DNA of 37,910 nucleotides. Origin: Candidatus Staskawiczbacteria bacterium (GTDB lineage Bacteria > Patescibacteriota > Minisyncoccia > Minisyncoccales > Staskawiczbacteraceae). The notes beneath the pieces were generated by a model that had not been told where the DNA came from, made no database searches, and saw only the letters and a list, made by a program, of their open reading frames with translations. This document shows positions 8,685 to 18,698 of this stretch, one piece after another (the stretch's first letter is position 1; every line of letters starts with the position of its first letter). A program made the position numbers and the translations under genes. The stretch is from contig JACPYG010000007.1 of the NCBI GenBank assembly GCA_016196125.1, positions 1-37,910 on the forward strand. Reading direction: 5' to 3'.

Positions 8685-9257
8685 ATGAAAAAAAATTTAT
8701 TAATCGGATTCATTGTCGTATGTGCTATTGTTGTAGTTGGATATGTTATCTTTACATTAAAAAGTGGTAAAATATTAGATGATGTTTCGCCACTTAATAA
8801 GACAGAATCGTTACCAACTTCCACAGTCATTAAAGATAATCTAGATACAATGGGCGAAGCGGAAAAAAATGAATTTATGCAGGAAGTTGAATCAATGAAA
8901 AACGATATAATGGAAAAAAGCGATGCAATGCCGTCGCAAGCCACGCTTATTGCGAAAGGTGATTTTATGAAAAGGTTTCATGGTGTTGAAGGACGAGCAT
9001 TGCTTATCAAAGACGGCAACAAGAAAACGGTGAGATTTGAAGATTTTCAAACCGATAACGGTCCACAATTGCGCATTTATCTTTCAACAAGCCTTGACGC
9101 AAAAGATTTTGTCGACCTTGGGACAATAAAGGCAACGAGAGGAAATGTGAATTACGACATTCCTCCGGAAACCGACACAACAAAATACAAATATGTGCTT
9201 GTCTGGTGTAAGCCATTTAGTGTGCTTTTCAGTTATGCTAACTTAATATCAATTTAA
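8685..9257 (+). CDS. DM13-domain protein with N-terminal TM anchor
   Basis: N-terminal TM LLIGFIVVCAIVVVGYVIF; AKGDFMKRFHGVEGRALLI..., GPQLRIYLSTS, terminal VLVWCKPFSVLFSYANL, typical of DM13. Confidence 0.7.
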   Translation: MKKNLLIGFIVVCAIVVVGYVIFTLKSGKILDDVSPLNKTESLPTSTVIKDNLDTMGEAEKNEFMQEVESMKNDIMEKSDAMPSQATLIAKGDFMKRFHGVEGRALLIKDGNKKTVRFEDFQTDNGPQLRIYLSTSLDAKDFVDLGTIKATRGNVNYDIPPETDTTKYKYVLVWCKPFSVLFSYANLISI

Positions 9258-9261
9258 AAGT

Positions 9262-9774
9262 ATGGTAAAGATTTCTTTTTCACATAAATTTATTAAGGAA
9301 GTCATCACGCTCTTTAGAAAAAAATCTTTAAAAGAAATATTTTTTGGCAAAAAAGTTGATTTGATTGCCCGGGAAGATGAAGTGATTTACTGGTTGAAAG
9401 AACACGATGAAGAGTTCAGGAAAAGCGGTGGTAGGAAAGGAGCTTTTGTAAAGATTGACCCGATTCACAAGGGAATTGGCATGGCGTATCTTTTGCCAAA
9501 TAAACTCGGTAATGATAAAACAGAGAGTTTAATATTATTTGATGGAGATACTAATATTACAGTTGGTCCTGATTTGTGGGTGTATCTTTCAGTAAACGAA
9601 GATATAAAAAAGAATGGATTAGGCGAACATCTGCGACTAATGCTACTCAAGGGTAACCAGGGCGGGCAAACCTATATGGTGAATAAATCGTTGGCCGAAT
9701 TGCAGAAATATAAATCAGTAGTGGTGTGGTGCAAGCAATTCGAAGTACTTTTTACCTATGCGACATTATTCTAA
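9262..9774 (+). CDS. DM13-like protein without an evident signal/TM segment
   Basis: DTNITVGPDLWVYLSV and terminal VVVWCKQFEVLFTYATLF parallel the preceding DM13 protein; no hydrophobic N-terminus. Confidence 0.6.
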   Translation: MVKISFSHKFIKEVITLFRKKSLKEIFFGKKVDLIAREDEVIYWLKEHDEEFRKSGGRKGAFVKIDPIHKGIGMAYLLPNKLGNDKTESLILFDGDTNITVGPDLWVYLSVNEDIKKNGLGEHLRLMLLKGNQGGQTYMVNKSLAELQKYKSVVVWCKQFEVLFTYATLF

Positions 9775-10099
9775 CTTCATCCGCACTCGGTTTTTTGGCG
9801 AAATTTTTTTCTGGCTCCACATCGCAGTTATTATACTTGCAATCTTAAGCGGTTTTTGGTTGCCCACTATGGTAGTAGTCGTATTAATCGTTTTACATAG
9901 AATACATCTTGTCGTTTTCGGGGATTGCCTTCTTACAAAGATTAAAAAATATATCAAAAGTATTGGTGAAAATGAACTTTTTCTCCAATACGCGGCTAAA
10001 AGATTATTTAAAATACAAATTAGCAAAGATCAAAGCGAATTAGTTAACTACATTATATATGCGTTTACCATTTTATTCTCGTTAGTAAATATGATTTAA
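9758..10099 (+). CDS. Small membrane protein (HRIHLVVFGDCLLT motif)
   Basis: Overlaps the upstream ORF by 17 nt; two or three hydrophobic segments. Confidence 0.5.
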   Translation: MRHYSNFIRTRFFGEIFFWLHIAVIILAILSGFWLPTMVVVVLIVLHRIHLVVFGDCLLTKIKKYIKSIGENELFLQYAAKRLFKIQISKDQSELVNYIIYAFTILFSLVNMI

Positions 10100-10107
10100 A
10101 AGTACAC

Positions 10108-10136
10108 TTGATATTTGTTTTTTATAAATTTACTAT
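10108..10136 (+). promoter_or_regulatory. Candidate promoter of the DsbA-like gene
   Basis: TTGATA (10108-10113), 17-nt spacer, TACTAT (10131-10136), 19 nt before ATG. Confidence 0.5.
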
Positions 10137-10155
10137 TAAATAAATTATCACTTAT

Positions 10156-10896
10156 ATGTTAGAACAAAGTTCAGGAAAAATTAATAAGTTAATAATTCCC
10201 ATAGCTATTATTGTTGCCGGTGTTATTATTGCCGGCGCGGTTTATTTTTCGGTAAAAAGTTCAGCGCCGTCTGTTGCGCCAAATAACGGACAAGGACAAA
10301 AAGCAGACCAGCCAATAGTTCCTCAACAGCCAAGCTCTGTTGATATTAGCAAGGTAAAAATAGAAGGGTCGCGTTTCGCAGGCAACCCAAATGCGCCTGT
10401 TGTAATGGCATATTGGGGTGATTTTCAGTGCCCATTTTGTAAACGGCTTGAAGAAACAGTTGTAGGACAAATTTTAAAAGACTATCCGGATAAAGTAAAA
10501 ATTGTAATTAAGGATTTTCAGTTTTTAGGGGCTGATTCACAGACTGCCGGGTGGGCGGCAAGAGCGGTATGGGAAGTTGACCCAGAAAAGTACTTTGAAT
10601 GGCATATGGCAATGTATAACAAACAAGATGGCGAGAATTCCGATTTTGGAAACAAGGAAGATATCGTTGCGCTTACGAAGACCATACTCGGAAATAGCAA
10701 AGGAAATAAAGTTGCCGAACTAATGGTTTCAAAACAAGCCGAATATCAAAAAGCCATGGATGAAGACAAAGCGGAAGGTCAAAGTTTTGGCATAAACGGC
10801 ACTCCTGATTCTATTATAGGCAAAGACCTTATTTCCGGCGCCCAGCCATATTCTGCTTTTAAACAGATTATTGATTTGGCTCTGCAAGGTAAATAA
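10156..10896 (+). CDS. DsbA-like thioredoxin-fold protein, membrane-anchored
   Basis: N-terminal TM; VVMAYWGDFQCPFCKRLEETV (CPFC); INGTPDSIIGKDLISGAQPYSAFKQIID. Confidence 0.88.
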   Translation: MLEQSSGKINKLIIPIAIIVAGVIIAGAVYFSVKSSAPSVAPNNGQGQKADQPIVPQQPSSVDISKVKIEGSRFAGNPNAPVVMAYWGDFQCPFCKRLEETVVGQILKDYPDKVKIVIKDFQFLGADSQTAGWAARAVWEVDPEKYFEWHMAMYNKQDGENSDFGNKEDIVALTKTILGNSKGNKVAELMVSKQAEYQKAMDEDKAEGQSFGINGTPDSIIGKDLISGAQPYSAFKQIIDLALQGK

Positions 10897-10898
10897 TT

Positions 10899-11441
10899 AT
10901 GTTTTTTGGAACCTTAAAAAAGATATTTCAAAGACCAATATATGCGTTTTTGTCGCTTATCACAAGTTTTGGAGCGTTTGCGTTTGCAGTATGGCTGCCA
11001 AATATCCGCTTGATTATAAGCTTTATGGGCCATTCTGAAATACCTTTTTCGCAAAAAATTAATCTGCCAATTAGTCTTCTGGGATCAATTACAACTAATT
11101 TCACTCTGCTCTCCGCCTCATACACTATTGCTATCGCTGTCTTATTTGGAATTAATCTCTCCATGATTGTTTATTATTTGGAAAAAAGAATCACAGAGTT
11201 AAAACATAATGGAATTACTACTGGTTTTTTTGGCATTATGAGCGGTATCTTCGGCATAGGTTGCGCCACTTGCGGCTCAGTTATTCTTACAGGTGTTCTT
11301 TCGTTATTTGGCTCGTCTTGGATACTCTCATTTTTGCCTCTTCGGGGAGGCGAGTTTGGTATTCTTGGAGTAATTCTACTTGCTATATCTATCTGCATAA
11401 CAGCGAATCAAATCCAAAATCCGGCCGTTTGTAAAATTTAA
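10899..11441 (+). CDS. Polytopic membrane protein with GIGCATCGS motif
   Basis: Several hydrophobic helices, paired Cys GIFGIGCATCGSVILTGVLSLFG; starts 3 nt after the DsbA-like gene. Confidence 0.55.
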   Translation: MFFGTLKKIFQRPIYAFLSLITSFGAFAFAVWLPNIRLIISFMGHSEIPFSQKINLPISLLGSITTNFTLLSASYTIAIAVLFGINLSMIVYYLEKRITELKHNGITTGFFGIMSGIFGIGCATCGSVILTGVLSLFGSSWILSFLPLRGGEFGILGVILLAISICITANQIQNPAVCKI

Positions 11442-11454
11442 TTGCTAAAATTTT

Positions 11455-11994
11455 ATGGAAGAAGTAAAACTCGTTGAACAATTAAGCAATAAGGAGCGCC
11501 ACGACCTTAAACGCCAGCAGAAATTACAAGCTCAAGAAAGAATTATTAAAAAAAACCGCATTAAAAAAATTGTATTGTGGAGCGCAGGCAGTATCTTGAT
11601 TTTCACAATAATCGGAGGTTTGATTTGGTATGTTGCAACAAGACCCCCAACCTTAGAATCTGACATAATATCCCGCACCGGACTTCACTGGCATCCGGAA
11701 CTTGCCATTTATGTCAAGGGTGAAAAGCAGGAGATACCGGAGAATATCGGCATTGGAGCGGTTCATCAGCCGATTCACACCCATGATGACAGTGATCAAG
11801 GCATTATTCATATGGAATTTCAGGGGTTGGTTAGAAAGCAAGACGCAATGATAGGCCATTTTTTTAGGAACTGGGGCAAAGACATGCGCTCATTCGGCGC
11901 AAACATGAAAATGACCGTAAACGGGGAAGAGAATACCGAATACGAAAATTACATCATGCTGGACAAAGATAAAATAGAACTCCATTATGAGTAA
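11455..11994 (+). CDS. Membrane-anchored His-rich protein (HWHPEL...HTHDD), possible metal binder
   Basis: TM LWSAGSILIFTIIGGLIWYVA; TGLHWHPELAIYVKGEKQEIP...PIHTHDDSDQGIIHMEF. Confidence 0.55.
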   Translation: MEEVKLVEQLSNKERHDLKRQQKLQAQERIIKKNRIKKIVLWSAGSILIFTIIGGLIWYVATRPPTLESDIISRTGLHWHPELAIYVKGEKQEIPENIGIGAVHQPIHTHDDSDQGIIHMEFQGLVRKQDAMIGHFFRNWGKDMRSFGANMKMTVNGEENTEYENYIMLDKDKIELHYE

Positions 11995-12037
11995 TAAAAT
12001 AAAAGTCAATATTTCTGGTTATATTAAAAAATAACTA

Positions 12038-13198
12038 ATGAAAAAAGAAAGACAGATTATAGAATCTCTATTAGAAGGTACCGGTATTGCCATAAATGGC
12101 AATAATCCGCATGACCCGCAAATACATAATGAAAATTTTTATAGCCGTGTATTGAAATACGGATCTTTGGGGCTTGGTGAATCATATATGGACGGCTGGT
12201 GGGACTGTGACAAACTTGACCAGTTTTTCCATAAAATTCTTATAGCTGATCTTGACCGGCGAATCAAAAAAAATTGGGTTTTAGCATTAAAACTTTCATT
12301 GAATATTATTTTTAATCCGGGAAAAAAGTCAAAAGCTTTTGAGATTGGAAAAAAACATTATGATATCGGCAATGACTTATATCGCGCGATGCTTGATAAA
12401 CGCTTAACCTATACTTGCGGATATTGGTCACAGCCCCAAAGCAAACGGGGATCCTCGATGAAATCGGGAAAAGATGCAAAAAACCTAAACGAAGCGCAGG
12501 AGGCAAAACTTGATCTTGTCTGCAGGAAAATAGGACTTACGAGAGGGAAAAAGGTGCTTGATATTGGTTCTGGGTGGGGAAGTTTTATCGGCTATGCCGC
12601 CAAAAAATATGGAGCAGATGCGTTAGGAATCACCGTCTCAAAAGAGCAAAAGGCGCTGGCTGATAAATTGTATAAAAATCTTCCCGTTCAGACTCGTCTC
12701 CAGGATTATCGCGATATCATCAATGAAAAATTCGATCATATCGTATCTTTGGGAATGTTTGAGCATGTAGGATGCAAAAATTATCGCGCCTTTATGAAAA
12801 TAGCCCACAACGCTATTAAAGATGATGGGTTATTCCTTTTGCATACCATAGGCGGCAACGATTCTATAAGCGCAATAGATCCATGGATCGTAAAATATAT
12901 TTTTCCTAATGGCATGATTCCTTCCATAAAACAAATCGGCAAAGTAATTGAAGGATTATTTGTTATGGAAGACTGGCATAATTTCGGAGCGGATTACGAC
13001 AAGACATTGATGGCTTGGCATAAGAATTTTGAAAACAACTGGGACAAAATAAAGTCAAATTACGGCGAAAAATTTCATAGGATGTGGAGATATTATCTTC
13101 TGTCGTGCGCCGGATCATTTCGCGCCAGAAAAATACAGCTGTGGCAGATTGTATTGTCTAAAAAAGGATTCCGCAATGGATACAAAACGATTAGATAA
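12038..13198 (+). CDS. cfa: Cyclopropane-fatty-acyl-phospholipid synthase family SAM methyltransferase
   Basis: GLGESYMDGWWDCDKLDQF, AFEIGKKHYDIGNDLYRAMLDKRLTYTCGYW, VLDIGSGWGSFIGYAA, SLGMFEHVG. Confidence 0.92.
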   Translation: MKKERQIIESLLEGTGIAINGNNPHDPQIHNENFYSRVLKYGSLGLGESYMDGWWDCDKLDQFFHKILIADLDRRIKKNWVLALKLSLNIIFNPGKKSKAFEIGKKHYDIGNDLYRAMLDKRLTYTCGYWSQPQSKRGSSMKSGKDAKNLNEAQEAKLDLVCRKIGLTRGKKVLDIGSGWGSFIGYAAKKYGADALGITVSKEQKALADKLYKNLPVQTRLQDYRDIINEKFDHIVSLGMFEHVGCKNYRAFMKIAHNAIKDDGLFLLHTIGGNDSISAIDPWIVKYIFPNGMIPSIKQIGKVIEGLFVMEDWHNFGADYDKTLMAWHKNFENNWDKIKSNYGEKFHRMWRYYLLSCAGSFRARKIQLWQIVLSKKGFRNGYKTIR

Positions 13199-13258
13199 AA
13201 ATTAAAGGTTGATAAAAGCATAGAATTAAGGCAATATTAATATTAGTTTTATAAACTT

Positions 13259-13552
13259 ATGAAGAATAACAATACTTACGAAAAAATATTTTTAGCAAGT
13301 TTGGGACTTGTGAGTGTATCTGTAAAAGAAATTAAAAAAGTTTTAGAGGAAATTTCGTCAAAACAACCTACAGGCAAAGAGCTGGAAAAATTTATTGCCA
13401 AACTTTCAAAAGAAGGCAAATCTCGCCAACAGGAAATCGAGAAACAAATTAAAAGCTCGGTAAGAATGGTTCTCAAAGAGCTAGATATACCGACTAAAAG
13501 CGAATTAAAGAAACTGGAGAAAAAAATAAAAAGCAGCCGCGCTAAAAAATAA
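13259..13552 (+). CDS. Small phasin-like coiled-coil protein
   Basis: YEKIFLASLGLVSVSVKEIKKVLEEI..., Lys/Glu-rich helical; 5 nt before the UbiB-like gene. Confidence 0.45.
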   Translation: MKNNNTYEKIFLASLGLVSVSVKEIKKVLEEISSKQPTGKELEKFIAKLSKEGKSRQQEIEKQIKSSVRMVLKELDIPTKSELKKLEKKIKSSRAKK

Positions 13553-13557
13553 TACAA

Positions 13558-15267
13558 ATGTTTTTATTAGGCTTAAAAAGCAGGGCAGGTGACCTTAATC
13601 GTTTTCGTATGATTTTAGCCGTTGTTTTTGAATCCGGCGGCGGTGTTTTGGTTGCTAAGATGCGTCTTAAATATTTAGTGCCATGGTCTTGTAAAATCCA
13701 TTGTTTTTTTCATCCACGGTCGCCCAAAAAATGCCTAGTTCAAATGGAGGGAGATAAAGTAGTATTATCATCACAGATGGTTAGCGAAGTGCTGGAAAAA
13801 TTGGGCCCCACATTCATTAAGCTGGGCCAGGTATTGAGTCTGCGCGCCGATGTGGTTGGCGAAGAAATTTCAGAAGAACTTTCCAAACTGCAAAGCAATG
13901 TTCAACCGTTTTCTTATGAACAAGTCCGCCAAATTATCATTAATGAATTTAGAGAACCGCCGGAAAAAATTTTTAAGTCTTTTGAAAAAAAACCTGTGGC
14001 TGCAGCTTCGCTGGCCCAGGTTCATCGGGCATATTTAAAAGATGGAACAGAAGTTGCGGTAAAAATCCAGAGGCCGAATATAAGAGCGACTATAGAGCAT
14101 GATATACATATTCTATTTTCTCTTGCGCATTTGGCAGAGCGTTTTATGCCGGAACTTCGCCCCTACCAACCGGTGCGCGTTGTTAAAGAATTTGCCGACT
14201 GGACACTGCAGGAATTGGATTTTAAAGTTGAAGGAAACAATGCTGAGCGTTTTCGTTTTGCTTTTAAAGATAATAAGTATATTAATATCCCGAAAATTTA
14301 TTGGGAGCTGACTACATCCAAAATCCTAACGATGGATTTTGTACATGGGGTTAAAGCAAATGATGTTTCTGGCATTCGCAAACTTGAGTCAGATTCAAAG
14401 CAGCTTGCCCTGCATGGAGTCGGAGCTGTTTTTCAGCAATTTCTTATTGACGGATTTTTCCATGCCGATCCGCATCCGGGCAATTTTTTTGCCATGAAGG
14501 GCGATATTCTTTGCTTGCATGACTTTGGCATGGTCGGCTATCTGGCACCCGAACAGCGCAGGGAACTGGTAAGTTGTTTTGTTGCTTTTGAAAATAAGGA
14601 TATCGACGGTTTTCTCAGGCATTTTATGCATCTTGCCGCAACTTCGGAAATAAGCGATGTTTCAGGCTTTCAAAAAGATGCATCGGAGATTTTAAGCGAA
14701 CTGCTTTTCACGCCAAATCAGCCAAGCATTGCCTGGGCATTCTTCCGCCTGATTAATAAAGGAGCAGGTCGGCAAATTAATTTTCCGGCGGACTTGGCGC
14801 TCTTTGGCAAGGCCATCATTACCACCGAAGCAATGGGCATGAAGTTATATCCGGAATTTAATTTTAATAAAGAACTTCAGCCGTTTGTGCAAAAGGCTTT
14901 TAACGCATATCTTAACCCGAAAAAAGCATTAAATAACTTAAAAACCGATATTTTTGATTACTTGGACTTTTTAAAGAATCTTCCCGAGAAAACCCAAATT
15001 CTTTTGAAAAAAATGGAGAAAAATGATTTCGGAGTCAAAATTGATGTCAGTGAATTATTGGGCATAAAAACCGAATTTGACCGCCAGAACGATGTGCGCG
15101 TTCTGGGCGGTATAACCGGTGTTTTATTTATTATTTCATCCATTTTTGCCTATTTTGAAGGAATAAAAAGTATTGGCGGTTTGAGTTTTAGCGCTATCGG
15201 ATTGATTGCATCGGTAATATTGTTTTTGTGGTTTGCGGCGCGAATTATTAAAAAACCAAAATTATGA
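13558..15267 (+). CDS. ABC1/UbiB-family atypical kinase
   Basis: LGPTFIKLGQVLSLRADVV (KxGQ), AAASLAQVHRAYLKDGTEVAVKIQRP, FFHADPHPGNFF, LHDFGMVG; two C-terminal TM segments. Confidence 0.93.
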   Translation: MFLLGLKSRAGDLNRFRMILAVVFESGGGVLVAKMRLKYLVPWSCKIHCFFHPRSPKKCLVQMEGDKVVLSSQMVSEVLEKLGPTFIKLGQVLSLRADVVGEEISEELSKLQSNVQPFSYEQVRQIIINEFREPPEKIFKSFEKKPVAAASLAQVHRAYLKDGTEVAVKIQRPNIRATIEHDIHILFSLAHLAERFMPELRPYQPVRVVKEFADWTLQELDFKVEGNNAERFRFAFKDNKYINIPKIYWELTTSKILTMDFVHGVKANDVSGIRKLESDSKQLALHGVGAVFQQFLIDGFFHADPHPGNFFAMKGDILCLHDFGMVGYLAPEQRRELVSCFVAFENKDIDGFLRHFMHLAATSEISDVSGFQKDASEILSELLFTPNQPSIAWAFFRLINKGAGRQINFPADLALFGKAIITTEAMGMKLYPEFNFNKELQPFVQKAFNAYLNPKKALNNLKTDIFDYLDFLKNLPEKTQILLKKMEKNDFGVKIDVSELLGIKTEFDRQNDVRVLGGITGVLFIISSIFAYFEGIKSIGGLSFSAIGLIASVILFLWFAARIIKKPKL

Positions 15268-15749
15268 AAAACAAAAAAAGAATTTCAACTTTAACAGGTA
15301 TAATAATTATCATTGTGGCAATTATGCTCTTCTGCGGAGTTTTTCTTTATGAATATTATTCAGAGCAAAATTTTATAAACATAAGTCAAAATCAAGTTTT
15401 ATTGTCATTATCAGGACTCAATTTTGTATTGCCTAACGATTGGCAGATAAAATTAAAAAATAACCATATTGCAACGGTGGTTAATTCTAATAATAATCAA
15501 ATAGATATAAGTGTAGAGGCAGTAAATAACTATCAAGATTTTGGTTCTGGCAAATACAATCTGACAAATATAAAATATGGACAAGCGTGGGATGAAGTAG
15601 CAACTGAAAATATTATTCCTATCGGAATTTCTTTTAATAATGGCCGACATTATGATTTTCTCGCTGATTTTGGGAATCACAAAGTTTCAACAAATGATTA
15701 TAATCAAATTTGGAATATAGTTAAAAATGCATCTCCGATTGAAAAATAG
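15264..15749 (+). CDS. Hypothetical membrane-anchored protein
   Basis: ATGA overlap with the UbiB-like gene; N-terminal TM, extracytoplasmic remainder. Confidence 0.5.
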   Translation: MKNKKRISTLTGIIIIIVAIMLFCGVFLYEYYSEQNFINISQNQVLLSLSGLNFVLPNDWQIKLKNNHIATVVNSNNNQIDISVEAVNNYQDFGSGKYNLTNIKYGQAWDEVATENIIPIGISFNNGRHYDFLADFGNHKVSTNDYNQIWNIVKNASPIEK

Positions 15750-15821
15750 TTTGATGGGTAGTATATTTAAAAATGAAATACAATAAATCCGGCGAAAATT
15801 TATTATTAAATTGTCAAAGAT

Positions 15822-16127
15822 ATGTTTTTTGAAGAATATATTAATTATTTAAAAGATAACCCCGATAATTACTGGTTCAAGCGCAAATTATATGGCTGGG
15901 GCTGGACTCCCGCAAAATGGCAGGGATGGATTATTTTAATTGTTTTCATAATTTTTATCGTATTGAATGCAATAGCGATAGATTCAAACCCGGAGCCAGA
16001 CGCCGACCAATTAACATGGTTTTTCGCAAAAACAATACTCTCTGTGGCAATACTGATTTTTATTTGCTATAAAAAGGGAGAAAAGCCAAAATGGCAGTGG
16101 GGCATGCCTAAAAAAGATAAAAATTAA
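15822..16127 (+). CDS. Small hypothetical membrane protein
   Basis: Two TM segments flanked by Trp/Lys-rich ends (KLYGWGWTPAKWQGW..., KPKWQWGMPKKDKN). Confidence 0.5.
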   Translation: MFFEEYINYLKDNPDNYWFKRKLYGWGWTPAKWQGWIILIVFIIFIVLNAIAIDSNPEPDADQLTWFFAKTILSVAILIFICYKKGEKPKWQWGMPKKDKN

Positions 16128-16144
16128 AATAAATTAAAAAATCT

Positions 16145-16543
16145 ATGAAAGGATTTGTTAAAAATATTGAAGAAATCTCTCTTGAAAATGAAAATTTCAG
16201 AAAAGTGCTATATACATCAAAAAACATCCAATTGGTAATAATGAGCTTAAAGCCCGGCGAAGAAATCGGTGAAGAAGTTCATCAATTAGACCAATTTATT
16301 CGCTGTGAAAGCGGAACAGGAAAAGCTATTTTGGACAGCATTGAACACGAAATCGGCGACGGGTTTGCCATAGTAGTGCCATCGGGAACTAACCACAACA
16401 TTATAAACACATCATTAGATAAACCTCTTAAACTTTATACTTTATATTCTCCTCCAAACCACAAAGACGGAGTGGTGCACCAAACAAAAGAACAAGCAAA
16501 AGCCGGCGAAGAAGAGCATTTTGACGGCAAAACGACCGAATAA
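16145..16543 (+). CDS. Cupin-domain protein
   Basis: LKPGEEIGEEVHQLDQFIRCESGTGKAILD...GDGFAIVVPSGTNHNIINT. Confidence 0.8.
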   Translation: MKGFVKNIEEISLENENFRKVLYTSKNIQLVIMSLKPGEEIGEEVHQLDQFIRCESGTGKAILDSIEHEIGDGFAIVVPSGTNHNIINTSLDKPLKLYTLYSPPNHKDGVVHQTKEQAKAGEEEHFDGKTTE

Positions 16544-16567
16544 TTATTAAATTTTATAAATAACATT

Positions 16568-17104
16568 ATGAAAAAAGCCCCAATACCAAAAGACGAATTA
16601 AAAAGAATTATGTCAGTTTACACTCTTGATTTACTTGATACTCCTCCGGAAGAAAGGTTTGATCAGCTTACCCGTTGCGCTACGCTTATTTTTCAAGTTC
16701 CTATCTCAACCTTAACACTGATTGATGCTAATAGAGAGTGGTTTAAATCCTGCCAGGGCCTTTCAAAAACAGAAGGCGACAGGGCTATTTCTTTTTGCGG
16801 ACATGCATTGGTTGAAGATGAAATACTAGTGATAAATGATACTCTAAAAGATGAAAGGTTTGCCGATAACCCCATGGTAATTGGCGAGCCATTTATACGT
16901 TTTTATGCCGGAGTGCCGATTATGAGCGCAGATGGCGCCCGAGTTGGAGTATTTTGCATTAAAGATGTAAAGCCAAGAGGATTTTCTAAAGAGGACCAGG
17001 AAATCTTGGAAGGATTGGCCGCATGGGCGCAGCTTGAGGTTAATTCGCGTAATTTAAGCCTGTCTTTTCAAGATAAGTTAATTGAAAAATACGTAAAGAA
17101 ATAA
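16568..17104 (+). CDS. Stand-alone GAF-domain protein
   Basis: LLDTPPEERFDQLTRCATLIFQVPISTLTLIDANREWFKSCQGL...FYAGVPIMSADGARVGVFCIKD. Confidence 0.85.
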   Translation: MKKAPIPKDELKRIMSVYTLDLLDTPPEERFDQLTRCATLIFQVPISTLTLIDANREWFKSCQGLSKTEGDRAISFCGHALVEDEILVINDTLKDERFADNPMVIGEPFIRFYAGVPIMSADGARVGVFCIKDVKPRGFSKEDQEILEGLAAWAQLEVNSRNLSLSFQDKLIEKYVKK

Positions 17105-17117
17105 AATATATCAGATT

Positions 17118-17903
17118 ATGATAGAAGCAAGGAATCTTACAAAGAAATTCGGTGATTTTATTGCAGTAGATAATATTTATATTAAGGTAAATAAAGGTGA
17201 AGTTTTTGCATTTTTAGGCCCTAACGGAGCGGGCAAATCAACAACTATCAAAATGCTGACTACTCTACTAACTCCAACTTCCGGCGACATATTTCTTAAT
17301 AATCATAATGTTATTGAAAACCCTCATGAAACCCGCAGGTCTTTTGGCATAGTTTTTCAAGACCCAAGTTTAGACAACGAATTGACGGCAGAAGAAAATA
17401 TGCAGTTTCACGCGGTTCTCTATGGCTTAAAAAAAGATGTTTATCAAAAACGGATTGTTGAACTTTTAAATCTTGTTGAGCTTTACGACCGTAAAGATTC
17501 GTATGTTAAAAATTTTTCAGGAGGAATGAAGCGGCGGCTCGAAATTGCGCGGGGACTTTTACATCATCCCAAAGTTTTATTCTTAGATGAACCGACAATC
17601 GGCCTTGACCCGCAAACAAGAAATCATATTTGGACATATATTAATAATTTAAACAAAAAAGAGAATGTGACTATTTTTTTTACGACGCATCACATGGAAG
17701 AAGTTGAACGCATTGCCCAAAGAGTCGCCATTATTGACCACGGGAAAATTCTTATTACAGGAACAATTGGAGAAATTATCCAAAAAGCCGACACAAAAAA
17801 TCTTGAAGATGCTTTCATATCTTTGACCGGCAGCAAAATCAGGGAAGAAACAGGCAATGTTGGATTAAATCAAATGCGCATTAGCAATAAGCTTATGAGG
17901 TAA
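17118..17903 (+). CDS. ABC transporter ATP-binding protein
   Basis: FLGPNGAGKSTTIKML, VKNFSGGMKRRLEIARGL, VLFLDEPTIGLDPQTR. Confidence 0.95.
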   Translation: MIEARNLTKKFGDFIAVDNIYIKVNKGEVFAFLGPNGAGKSTTIKMLTTLLTPTSGDIFLNNHNVIENPHETRRSFGIVFQDPSLDNELTAEENMQFHAVLYGLKKDVYQKRIVELLNLVELYDRKDSYVKNFSGGMKRRLEIARGLLHHPKVLFLDEPTIGLDPQTRNHIWTYINNLNKKENVTIFFTTHHMEEVERIAQRVAIIDHGKILITGTIGEIIQKADTKNLEDAFISLTGSKIREETGNVGLNQMRISNKLMR

Positions 17904-17914
17904 CTGTCAACATT

Positions 17915-18658
17915 ATGAATGCAATTTATATTTTGTGGTTGCGCCAATTAAAAAGATTTGTGAGAAAAAAAGCCAGTATTGTGGGGGCTTTGGGCCAGCC
18001 CATTATTTTTCTTTTGGCGATTGGCTTTGGTTTTAGCCCTATTTATGCCAAAGCGGGAGGCGGCAACTACATTCAATTTTTGGCTCCCGGAATTATTGTA
18101 ATGACCGTATTATTTACATCTATTTTTACCGGTCTGGAAATTATCTGGGACAAGCAATTCGGATTTTTAAAAGAAACTTTTGTAGCGCCCATTTCCAGGC
18201 TTGAAATTCTTTTGGGAAAAACTTTAGGCGGAGCAACGGTGGCTATGATTCAAGGAACGTTTGTTTTTTTGATTACTCTCATTGCCGGTTTTAGGCCAGA
18301 TTTAGCCAGTTTGCCTTTGGCGTTGCTCTTTTTGTTTTTAGTGGCCGTTCTTTCTTCGGCTTTGGGAGCCGCCATAGCCGCCAGGCTTGACGATATGCAA
18401 GGATTTCCCCTTATTTTTAACTTTATGGTACAGCCGTTATTTTTTCTTTCTGGCGCAATTTTTCCTATAAAAGACCTGCCTCCGGCATTGAGCTTTATAA
18501 CAAAAATAAATCCATTTTCTTATGGAGTTGACGGATTGCGATACGCTTTTAACGGAGCCAATGTTTTTAATCCGGTTTTAAGCATTAGCGTTCTTTGCGG
18601 TTTTACAGCTGTTATTCTTGCCGCGGGAGTGTATCAATTTTCAAAAGTGCAGTTATAA
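17915..18658 (+). CDS. ABC-2 type transporter permease
   Basis: Polytopic; KETFVAPISRLEILLGKTLGGATVAMIQG; partner of the upstream ATPase. Confidence 0.9.
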   Translation: MNAIYILWLRQLKRFVRKKASIVGALGQPIIFLLAIGFGFSPIYAKAGGGNYIQFLAPGIIVMTVLFTSIFTGLEIIWDKQFGFLKETFVAPISRLEILLGKTLGGATVAMIQGTFVFLITLIAGFRPDLASLPLALLFLFLVAVLSSALGAAIAARLDDMQGFPLIFNFMVQPLFFLSGAIFPIKDLPPALSFITKINPFSYGVDGLRYAFNGANVFNPVLSISVLCGFTAVILAAGVYQFSKVQL

Positions 18659-18698
18659 AAGGTCGCAATAATATAAAAATATAAAAGAAAGAAAAAAT

